8,270 bases of DNA, from positions 1 through 8,270 of the forward strand of contig JAQTSF010000032.1 of the NCBI GenBank assembly GCA_028711485.1, read 5' to 3'. The stretch comes from Candidatus Iainarchaeum sp. GTDB taxonomy: Archaea > Micrarchaeota > Micrarchaeia > Anstonellales > Bilamarchaeaceae. The notes beneath the pieces were generated by a model. The model was not told the origin of the DNA, did not search any database, and worked only from the letters and a program-made list of their open reading frames with translations. How positions within the stretch are numbered: position 1 is the stretch's first letter; every line of letters begins with the position of its first letter. Shown here piece by piece: positions 1 to 5,871 of the stretch. A program made the translations under genes and the position numbers.

Positions 1-2133
1 GTAATAACCAAGTTCTTCTATTATTCCTCCTTTCTTTTTTATTTTATCAAGAATATAATATAAATTAAAATCGCTGGTTGTAAGGTAATTTCCTTTATAG
101 AATGTTTTATTTAGCCCATTTTTAATTTCTAAAAACGTTATTGGAGTTTCTTCCCATTTATGATATTCATTTTCTTTTTGGAATATATTCAGAATTACAT
201 TTTTAGGAATAACAATTTTTTTGAACTCTGTAGGTGGAAAGTCTGGGATATCTATGTAATACTGTGGTTTTTTTTGGCTTGCAAGATAGCTTCCCGCACC
301 CATTATTATAAATACCAAAATTATTGTTCCAAAGAATATGGGACTTGTGAATATGCTTTCACTCTGTCCCGGTTGAACATAAGTCTTTTTTTCTTGTAAT
401 TCCCCTATTGTAAATTCAAAATAATGTTCTCCTGGTGAAAGTTTTCCTTCTAATCCTGCCTTTTGCTTTAGATCAATTGAAATTTGTGATTCCTTTGTGA
501 ATACATACTCTCCTAATTTTCCATCATCTACTAAAACTTTTATTTCATTTAATACTACTGGAATACCATTTACTTCGAATGAATAGGTAAATTTGTTATC
601 TTCTATACTTTTAAGGATTATATCTACTTTAACAGAATCAATATATCCTGCGGCATACTTATTCCCAATCTCATCAGTTACATATGCAGTATGTTCTCCT
701 CCAGGTATGTCTATAAAAACATCAAAATCATTGTCTGTCTGAGTACTTATTCTTATGTCTGATAGTGCCGCTCTTTTTGATTCTTCGCCGTCTTTAAAAA
801 CTAATATATCTGGGTATATACTTTTTGCAGTTTGTTCTTTAAGGTCTGATTTTATTCTTATTTCTTTTCCACTTATTGAACTTGATACTAATGATGTTCC
901 ACCAGTTATATATAACTCTCCTCTATATTCCTTTTTTGCATTAAAATACAATACTTTTCCAAATTCCTCATTATTTTTTATTGCAGTTATTTCTGCTTTC
1001 AAATAAATTTGATTTTGTTCAAATGGCTCAGAATAATAAGTTTTTATCTGACTTTGATTTTTATTTTCTAAATTTTCATAAATTTTTATTGTTTTTGGTT
1101 TTATCCACCTGGTTTCCAAAACTATTTTTGAAATATCTTCTGCAGCTTCACCAGCCATTTTCCATCCTGCGTCTAGTGTTTGAGGCACTAATATCAAATA
1201 TCCTGTTCCAGATATATGTTTTATTACACTAATTGATCCATACTCTTTTGAGGTATAGTATATATCTGTTTCACCTTTAGCGCTATATTGAGGTTGGAAA
1301 AAATTGGGCAATTCATTAACTGATGTGGGCGGTTCAAAAATTATTCCTTGTTTATCTAAATACGTTTTGTCTGTTTGAATTACTTCTAATTTATTTGTTA
1401 CTGAACTTTCGAATTCTTTTCCTATATATATTATATTAACTCCTCTGGAAAGAAGAGCCTTAATACTATTCTCCTCTCCTTTAATCATATCTTCAGGAAT
1501 TCTCCCGCTAGGTACAATTACCATTGCTCCTTTTTGCACAGTTTTTAAGTCGTTAATAGTTATTGTGTTTAGATATACACCTTTATTTTTTAATATCTCT
1601 ATAAGCGTAGATTTGAATTCAGAATATTTGGTTGTTTGACTTATATCTCGAGGTTCATCTAAAATATACACTTGATACGGCGGTTCCTCAGTATATGCAC
1701 TGAGAGTAAGAACTATGTTGTCATATCCTTCAATATTCTGCTCTATAATAATACTTGCGGTGTTAAGTTTGTCATCTTTCAAACCATATGTAACTATTTC
1801 TCCCCCAAGTACTGATGCTTCCAAAACACTGTGCGTAATTATACTTGGAGTTTCTTCCGGTATACTTCCAATGACTGTTATTATCCACACTGCAAGCAAT
1901 GCAATTATTACTAAGGATATTGCTCCTGCAATTAAGAATGGATTCATTCCCTTTTTTTCTGAAATTTTTTCCTTTTTCTTTTGTTCACTATCCTTTTTCT
2001 TAAAAATATTATCCATTATTTTTTCGAATGGATTTTTTTCTATTACGGTATATCCTTTACTATATTCATAACTACGGTTTATTTCGAATAAATACGCACT
2101 CCGTTTTATCTTTAGCTTTTTGATATCAACCAT
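1..2133 (-). CDS. Large membrane-anchored protein with Rossmann-like and beta-rich ectodomain (3' end outside window)
   Basis: I do not recognise this as a named family. I translated it by hand: 711 codons run from ATG at 2133 to the left edge without a stop, so the C-terminus is missing. Residues 1-65 are basic and lysine-rich. Residues 66-89 form a membrane helix (core SLVIIALLAVWIITVIG). A second helix lies at about 598-615 (FFGTIILVFIIMGAG), followed by positive charge. The roughly 510 residues between are probably extracytoplasmic. Residues 152-345 alternate strands and helices (YQVYILDEP, GAMVIVPSGR, GVNIIYIG, GTGYLILVPQ) like a degenerate glutamine-amidotransferase/ThuA-type Rossmann fold; I see no catalytic Cys-His pair. 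Residues 346-590 look like successive beta-sandwich domains. After helix 2 a cytoplasmic domain begins. It is last in the visible operon, 10 nt after the preceding gene. An adhesin, receptor or scaffold for the upstream ATPase is inference. Confidence 0.85.
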   Translation of the reverse strand, partial: MVDIKKLKIKRSAYLFEINRSYEYSKGYTVIEKNPFEKIMDNIFKKKDSEQKKKEKISEKKGMNPFLIAGAISLVIIALLAVWIITVIGSIPEETPSIITHSVLEASVLGGEIVTYGLKDDKLNTASIIIEQNIEGYDNIVLTLSAYTEEPPYQVYILDEPRDISQTTKYSEFKSTLIEILKNKGVYLNTITINDLKTVQKGAMVIVPSGRIPEDMIKGEENSIKALLSRGVNIIYIGKEFESSVTNKLEVIQTDKTYLDKQGIIFEPPTSVNELPNFFQPQYSAKGETDIYYTSKEYGSISVIKHISGTGYLILVPQTLDAGWKMAGEAAEDISKIVLETRWIKPKTIKIYENLENKNQSQIKTYYSEPFEQNQIYLKAEITAIKNNEEFGKVLYFNAKKEYRGELYITGGTSLVSSSISGKEIRIKSDLKEQTAKSIYPDILVFKDGEESKRAALSDIRISTQTDNDFDVFIDIPGGEHTAYVTDEIGNKYAAGYIDSVKVDIILKSIEDNKFTYSFEVNGIPVVLNEIKVLVDDGKLGEYVFTKESQISIDLKQKAGLEGKLSPGEHYFEFTIGELQEKKTYVQPGQSESIFTSPIFFGTIILVFIIMGAGSYLASQKKPQYYIDIPDFPPTEFKKIVIPKNVILNIFQKENEYHKWEETPITFLEIKNGLNKTFYKGNYLTTSDFNLYYILDKIKKKGGIIEELGYY

Positions 2134-2139
2134 GGCATT

Positions 2140-2145
2140 CTCCTT
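2140..2145 (-). promoter_or_regulatory. Shine-Dalgarno site for the large membrane protein
   Basis: AAGGAG on the minus strand lies 6 nt before the ATG at 2133 and overlaps the TAA stop of the upstream gene (2144-2146). This fixes the start of the large membrane protein and implies translational coupling. Confidence 0.75.
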
Positions 2146-2899
2146 ATCTTGAACTCAAATATCCCTGGGTCACTAGTTCATTTAATATTTTTTCAACTCT
2201 GGTTTCACCTACTGGATTTCCGCCCAAATGAACCGCAACAAAATCCGGAATACTTATTTTTCCGTTATGATCCTTTATCCATTCTATTAACTTTATTTTT
2301 ATAGTTTCATCAGATGGTTTTTCATACCTGTTCATTTTTATGGTAAGTTCATTATTTTTTTCCCTTAATTCATAATTACTATTTTTTAATTCTTCAATTT
2401 CTTTTTCAAGTACTCTTATTTTTTTATCTAATATCGTATTCTCATTTTTAAGCGTGTCATATTCTACGTATATTTCAGCAGTTTTCTTATCTACCAATTC
2501 TCCGATATCCTTCATTGCCTTTTCTATCAAATTATAAATTGTTTTTTCATCAACTTCATATTCATTGCTTATAATTCCCAATATGTTCAAAAGTTGTCGT
2601 ATTACGTCTATTCTTCTTTTTTTAGGTGCCATGTTCTGAGGCGTGGAATAAACCACACCTATTTCATCTTCCCGCATCTTCATCATGGAAAACAAATATG
2701 GTTTATTACTTATGTCTCTGCTTTCCACATATGCTATATTAACTGCGTTGCTCTCCATAGCAACTTCAAGAAAGGATACTGATGACAATTTTTTTGCGAT
2801 TTCTTTGAAACTTCCTTTTAATTTTCCACCTATTTTAAAACTATCAACAGCTGGTTTCTTTATTTCTTTACTTTCATCTTTTTTCGGCTTTCCTATCAT
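2144..2899 (-). CDS. Coiled-coil protein with C-terminal winged-helix-like domain
   Basis: Family not recognised. From ATG at 2899 it has 251 residues. The N-terminus is basic and probably disordered (to about 25). Residues 40-110 form a mixed alpha/beta segment (FLEVAMESNAVNIAYVESRD). A long charged heptad-like stretch at about 139-193 (ENTILDKKIRVLEKEIEELK) is a coiled coil. Residues 197-251 look like a winged helix (IKIKLIEWIKDHNGKISIPD, then RVEKILNELVTQGYLSSR). No membrane helix or signal peptide is visible. A longer frame could begin at GTG 2914, but the GAGGTGA at 2904-2910 lies just before ATG 2899, so I chose ATG. It sits between the small-ORF/zinc-protein genes and the large membrane protein. 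A cytoplasmic adaptor or DNA-binding partner of the VirB4-like ATPase is inference; an operon regulator is an alternative. Confidence 0.85.
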   Translation of the reverse strand: MIGKPKKDESKEIKKPAVDSFKIGGKLKGSFKEIAKKLSSVSFLEVAMESNAVNIAYVESRDISNKPYLFSMMKMREDEIGVVYSTPQNMAPKKRRIDVIRQLLNILGIISNEYEVDEKTIYNLIEKAMKDIGELVDKKTAEIYVEYDTLKNENTILDKKIRVLEKEIEELKNSNYELREKNNELTIKMNRYEKPSDETIKIKLIEWIKDHNGKISIPDFVAVHLGGNPVGETRVEKILNELVTQGYLSSR

Positions 2900-2903
2900 C
2901 TTT

Positions 2904-2910
2904 TCACCTC
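2904..2910 (-). promoter_or_regulatory. Shine-Dalgarno site deciding the ATG 2899 start
   Basis: GAGGTGA on the minus strand lies 4 nt before ATG 2899. It favours that ATG over the upstream in-frame GTG at 2914. The TGA inside it is also the stop codon of the small ORF upstream. Confidence 0.7.
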
Positions 2911-3026
2911 TCACGCTTTTTGTCTTCTATCTCTACTATGGCAAAATCCAAAGAACTGCGTTCTTTGTCCGTCCGACAAAGTCGAACGAGCGGTGTTGCA
3001 AAAAACCATGCGGCTATACTTATCAT
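2904..3026 (-). CDS. Possible 40-residue membrane-anchored small protein
   Basis: This short frame fills the apparent gap between the zinc-site membrane protein and the coiled-coil gene. Its ATG overlaps the upstream TGA (ATGA), GAGGT lies 6 nt before it, and its own TGA lies inside the next gene's Shine-Dalgarno site, 4 nt before the next ATG. The product starts with a hydrophobic stretch (MISIAAWFFATPLVRLC), then a charged tail (CRTDKERSSLDFAIVEIED, KKRER). That spacing is what a real operon gene would show. Against it, composition is odd: 30 of the 60 bases at 2941-3000 are G or C, its five arginines use CGA, CGG, CGC, CGT and AGG (none AGA), and most of it is built from hairpins. It could instead be an inserted structured or repeated element whose frame happens to be open. 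I do not recognise the protein. Confidence 0.45.
   Translation of the reverse strand: MISIAAWFFATPLVRLCRTDKERSSLDFAIVEIEDKKRER
2941..2999. repeat. Compact multi-hairpin element, GC-rich against its surroundings
   Basis: Perfect inverted repeats: arms 2949-2956/2960-2967 (8 bp, 3-nt loop), and arms 2963-2969/2975-2981 (7 bp, 5-nt loop). A third pair, 2971-2977/2981-2987, has 7 bp with one G-U wobble and a 3-nt loop. The outer ends GCAA/TTGC (2941-2944 with 2996-2999) plus CC/GG (2948-2949 with 2992-2993) can also pair, giving a junction with two hairpins. The middle hairpin excludes both others, so two folds compete. Either a structured RNA segment within the operon transcript or a short palindromic repeat of the host genome would fit. 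No U-tract follows in the direction of transcription, so it is not an intrinsic terminator. Confidence 0.55.
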
Positions 3027-3424
3027 TTTTTTACCTCTACATCAGGCGTGTATTTTATAAATCCATTAAGTAGCAAAAGCATTATTCCTATCAATAATCC
3101 AAGTAATATTGAAGATAGATTTATATTTCCGGTAGTTATCGGCGGAATTATTGAAAGAAGTACAAATATTACAAATGCAAGAATAGCTGTTAGCAATATG
3201 CTTTTTTCAAAAGATTTTCTTCTTTTCATATGTTCTTCTTTATGCTGATTGCACACATAAAGTTCGTTTTTTGTTGCCATATTCATTTTTTCCTTTATTT
3301 TTCTTATCGAGGTTATTATTTGGTCATCCTTTATTTTTACTGCGTTCTTAGAATCTTTCATCTCCCCTCTGCAGATTATGCATACCTTTGCACCAGTTAT
3401 CTTTTTATCTTTCTTATTTTTCAT
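3023..3424 (-). CDS. Zinc-site protein with two C-terminal membrane helices
   Basis: From ATG 3424 the product has 133 residues. A CIIC motif (Cys15, Cys18) and a CNQH motif (Cys58, His61) are separated by a lysine-rich helical stretch. This is a plausible CxxC...CxxH zinc site of zinc-ribbon or treble-clef type. Two hydrophobic helices follow at about 74-95 (ILLTAILAFVIFVLLSIIPP) and 103-123 (SSILLGLLIGIMLLLLNGFI), with a short basic tail. The zinc part and both ends are probably cytoplasmic. In-frame starts also exist at TTG 3439 and ATG 3433; I prefer 3424 because the GAGG at 3434-3437 gives a 9-nt spacer. The start overlaps the end of the ATPase gene by 11 nt, and its TGA (3023-3025) is directly followed by TAA. 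Family not recognised; a small accessory subunit of the membrane complex is inference. Confidence 0.82.
   Translation of the reverse strand: MKNKKDKKITGAKVCIICRGEMKDSKNAVKIKDDQIITSIRKIKEKMNMATKNELYVCNQHKEEHMKRRKSFEKSILLTAILAFVIFVLLSIIPPITTGNINLSSILLGLLIGIMLLLLNGFIKYTPDVEVKK
3033..3037 (-). promoter_or_regulatory. Possible Shine-Dalgarno site for the 40-residue ORF
   Basis: GAGGT on the minus strand lies 6 nt before ATG 3026, inside the last codons of the zinc-site membrane protein. It is one of the main reasons to take the small ORF seriously. Confidence 0.45.
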
Positions 3425-5003
3425 TTTCCTCATCCTCAAGTATTATCTGCGCAATTTCTTTTCCTCCATACTGCTCTTTTTTCTTATCTGCACTTACAAA
3501 AATGTTTATCAATGTGCTATCATCTATTCCATATTCCTGGAGCAATTCGGTTATCTTGTTTCTCTTAAGACCTGAACGTTCAAGTAATATTACAAATGCT
3601 ACCACATCCATTCTTCGGTTATTCCTGTCAAAAAGCTGTATTATTTCAACTATACTTTCATCCGAAACTCCATATTCTATTAATTTTCTTCTAATCCCTT
3701 CTTTTTCAAAAGGAATACTTTTCGCCATAGCGGCATCCCTCCTTTTATCCTCACTAATAACTTTATTTAATATTAGGAAATATTCTACTTTTGGTTCCTC
3801 ACCCACTATTTTTTCTATAAGAAAAGTTGAAGGGTAAGGCGTTGGAGTTATAAATGCCATATTCACCGCAGTCTGCCCTACTCCAAAAGTACTTATTTTC
3901 TCCCTCATAAAATTGCTAAAATTCAATGTTCCCTGAAGATAATCCAGATATTTTTCAAATTTCACTTTTAATATGAATGTAGTACCCACATTGCTGAATA
4001 TTGCTTCGCTGATATCTGTTGGATTTTGACTTGCGATTATCATTCCAAAATTATATTTTCTTCCCTCTCTTACTATCATTACTGCATCACTATTATCCTC
4101 TTTGGATATTTTCCATGCTTCATCAAGCACTACCAATAACCGCAACCCTTTTGTTTTTGCCCATCCTGATGCTCTCATCTTCTCTTTTATGAACTGCAAT
4201 ATCGTTAATGCGCCTAAAGCTCTTGTGGTCTCATCAGGAAGTCCGGATAGATCTATATCTACAACACCAGATTCCACTAATTTTTCAAGTTCTATAGTGC
4301 TTTTCTTTGAAAAATAATCCTCTCCTGGTTTTGTGAATTTTTTTATTCTATATATTGCATTTTCTAATTCCGCAGGAAATTCATATGTTCCCATAGATGC
4401 TTTTTCTTCGAGTATTCTTACTACATTTTTTAATGTCGGTGCTTTAAGCGGTTTTCCAAGTTCATCCTGTTGCTCCACAGCATCCATTCGATATTTTCCT
4501 TCAATATAAGCTTTTTCTATTGCTTCTTCGGTTAATCTTCTTTGTTCAGGATAGTTTCCAACATCTGTTAACAGTTCAAGAGTTCGCATAACCTGTTTTA
4601 TTCTATCATACGGTTTCATTCCTCCCGTATCCAGCAAATTAATATAAGATCCTTTACCAAGAGCAATAATTGTTCCACCAACTTCACGCACCCATTGTTT
4701 ATATTCTCCTGCCCAGTCAATTATTATTGCATTTGAATTCCATGCAAAAGAAGCACGTATAAGAAATGTTTTTATGAAATAACTTTTTCCACTTCCACTT
4801 ATTCCTACTATTGCTATGTGAGGATTTGCGACATTATTATAATTCCAGTAAAAAGGAACATGAAGCATTTCTGTATGCCCTACAAATATTGAATTAGCAG
4901 GATCTTCACATAATATATGCAATGGAGGTTCTGGAGGGTGCACTAGAAGATTTCTTTGCGAGATTGTTTTATTGGAAACTTTTGAAATCTGGAGCCTTCC
5001 CAT
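3414..5003 (-). CDS. VirB4/HerA-type ATPase (type IV secretion-like)
   Basis: A 529-residue P-loop ATPase of the HerA/FtsK superfamily, closest by eye to VirB4/TraC/CedB. Walker A is GISGSGKS (67-74, Lys73). The strand after it reads IIIDWAGEY (D96, E100), where VirB4 proteins have a D-x-x-G-E-Y motif. Walker B is LLVVLDEAW (Asp294, Glu295). VREGRKYNFGMIIASQNP (311-328) carries the arginine and sensor-glutamine region. VirB4 enzymes are cytoplasmic hexameric motors of type IV secretion. Full-length VirB4 usually has an N-terminal domain of about 200 residues; here only about 60 precede Walker A, and the missing domain seems to be the upstream gene. After about residue 430 there is an extra helical region with two similar units near 441-458 and 488-504. 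The ATG overlaps the upstream stop (TAATG), implying coupling. Substrate (DNA or protein) cannot be told. Confidence 0.9.
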   Translation of the reverse strand: MGRLQISKVSNKTISQRNLLVHPPEPPLHILCEDPANSIFVGHTEMLHVPFYWNYNNVANPHIAIVGISGSGKSYFIKTFLIRASFAWNSNAIIIDWAGEYKQWVREVGGTIIALGKGSYINLLDTGGMKPYDRIKQVMRTLELLTDVGNYPEQRRLTEEAIEKAYIEGKYRMDAVEQQDELGKPLKAPTLKNVVRILEEKASMGTYEFPAELENAIYRIKKFTKPGEDYFSKKSTIELEKLVESGVVDIDLSGLPDETTRALGALTILQFIKEKMRASGWAKTKGLRLLVVLDEAWKISKEDNSDAVMIVREGRKYNFGMIIASQNPTDISEAIFSNVGTTFILKVKFEKYLDYLQGTLNFSNFMREKISTFGVGQTAVNMAFITPTPYPSTFLIEKIVGEEPKVEYFLILNKVISEDKRRDAAMAKSIPFEKEGIRRKLIEYGVSDESIVEIIQLFDRNNRRMDVVAFVILLERSGLKRNKITELLQEYGIDDSTLINIFVSADKKKEQYGGKEIAQIILEDEENEK

Positions 5004-5812
5004 TACACCATCTCTGATTCAAATTCCTCTCTTGTCGAGGGGAAGAATCTCTCCCATTCAAAACATTTTAGCATCTCATCAGCGGTGAGCTGTTCAACTT
5101 CGACATTAAGACTATTTGCAAGATGCGTTCGCAATTCTTTTGCCTGAGCTCTAACCTCTGCTATTGCAGCTTCCTTGCTCATTCCTTTTGCTGAAGTCAT
5201 ACAATATGCCAGAATACCCATTGGTTTTTCTCCTTTTATTAATTTATCAATTTCGTTGTTGTATTTTACAACTTCTCTTTCATACCTATCTATCTTAAGA
5301 ACATCAGGATCAGGTTTTTCTTTTTCTTTGCTTAATCTTAACTGAGCTTCTGCTTTCTTGGTTTCAAGATCTTTTCTTTTTTTGCTTATATCTTCAACAT
5401 AAATCATATATGCTATTTTTGTAACATATCTTAGATTTGATATTGCTCTCTCAAAGTATTCATTGTACATCATTTTTTGTTCTGTGCTTTTTTCAGTCGA
5501 GGATTCATACACTTTTAACACTAAAAACATAGAGGCGTAATATTCATCATTCACTTTTTTTACTATCGAATCCTGTGATGGAGAAATTTCATAAGTACCC
5601 TCAACCAGAGTTGTTATTTTTGCTTGTTGCGTTATCAATGGAATAAATATGTAACCATATTTCATAATAATTAATGCAAATACTGCACCTAAACCAGCAA
5701 ATAATCCCCCAATCAAGGATAATATACTACCCCCGCCAATTATTGATAAAAATGTTCCAACTGCTGCTATTCCTATCGCACCATACATGTACATTTTACT
5801 TTCTCCAATCAT
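5003..5812 (-). CDS. Two-helix membrane protein with VirB4 N-terminal-like domain
   Basis: From ATG 5812 it has 269 residues. Two adjacent membrane helices (about 9-26 and 29-50) form a hairpin like VirB3/PrgI subunits. Residues about 80-265 are soluble and helical, with a charged coiled stretch at 140-195. The part around GEKPMGILAYCMTSAKGMSK (195-214), then EVRAQAKELRTHLANSLNVE and LTADEMLKCFEW, resembles the CagE/TrbE/VirB N-terminal domain of VirB4, which ends just before the ATPase core. The next gene supplies exactly that core, overlapping by one base (TAATG). I infer a VirB3-like hairpin fused to the VirB4 N-domain, docking the separate ATPase at the membrane. The homology rests on pattern and order, not a search. 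Start alternatives are TTG 5830 and ATG 5794; GGAG lies 8 nt before 5794, and AGGCGG lies 4 nt before 5812. Confidence 0.78.
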   Translation of the reverse strand: MIGESKMYMYGAIGIAAVGTFLSIIGGGSILSLIGGLFAGLGAVFALIIMKYGYIFIPLITQQAKITTLVEGTYEISPSQDSIVKKVNDEYYASMFLVLKVYESSTEKSTEQKMMYNEYFERAISNLRYVTKIAYMIYVEDISKKRKDLETKKAEAQLRLSKEKEKPDPDVLKIDRYEREVVKYNNEIDKLIKGEKPMGILAYCMTSAKGMSKEAAIAEVRAQAKELRTHLANSLNVEVEQLTADEMLKCFEWERFFPSTREEFESEMV

Positions 5813-5840
5813 TAAACCGCCTGGGTACAATTGTCAGCCA

Positions 5841-5870
5841 TATTTTATAAAGTTTGCTTTATTTAAATAC
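5841..5870 (-). promoter_or_regulatory. Predicted archaeal promoter of the VirB4-like operon
   Basis: On the minus strand two TATA-like boxes follow the sufS stop: GTATTTAAAT (5861-5870) and TTTATAAAATA (5841-5851). The second is centred near 5846, predicting a transcript start near 5820, just before ATG 5812 and compatible with 5794. Between and overlapping the boxes is a perfect inverted repeat, ATAAAG-tttg-CTTTAT (5847-5862), a possible operator. In such AT-rich DNA TATA matches arise by chance, so confidence is moderate. Confidence 0.5.
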
Positions 5871-5871
5871 T

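Noticed and set aside
2941..2999. tRNA or tRNA remnant, because GTTCGA occurs within a hairpin
   Set aside because: There is no 7-bp acceptor stem, no D-arm consensus and no anticodon arm of the right spacing; the hairpins do not form a cloverleaf.
2941..2999. Intrinsic terminator between the zinc-site protein and the coiled-coil gene
   Set aside because: On the minus strand no T-run follows the hairpins; the T-run (TTTTTT) lies before them.
2911..3009. Alternative 32-residue minus-strand frame from ATG 3009 (MVFCNTARSTLSDGQRTQFF...)
   Set aside because: It is open but has no ribosome site, and it competes with the better-positioned 40-residue frame. Openness in more than one frame here follows from the higher GC content.
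2685..3248. Plus-strand open frame of about 187 codons
   Set aside because: It lies antisense to the coiled-coil gene, the small ORF and the zinc-site membrane protein, and its translation is the Phe/Ser/Leu-rich pattern expected from the complement of AT-rich, Lys-rich genes.
3388..3837. Plus-strand open frame of about 149 codons
   Set aside because: It is antisense to the 3' part of the clear VirB4-like ATPase and has no ribosome site or recognisable motif.
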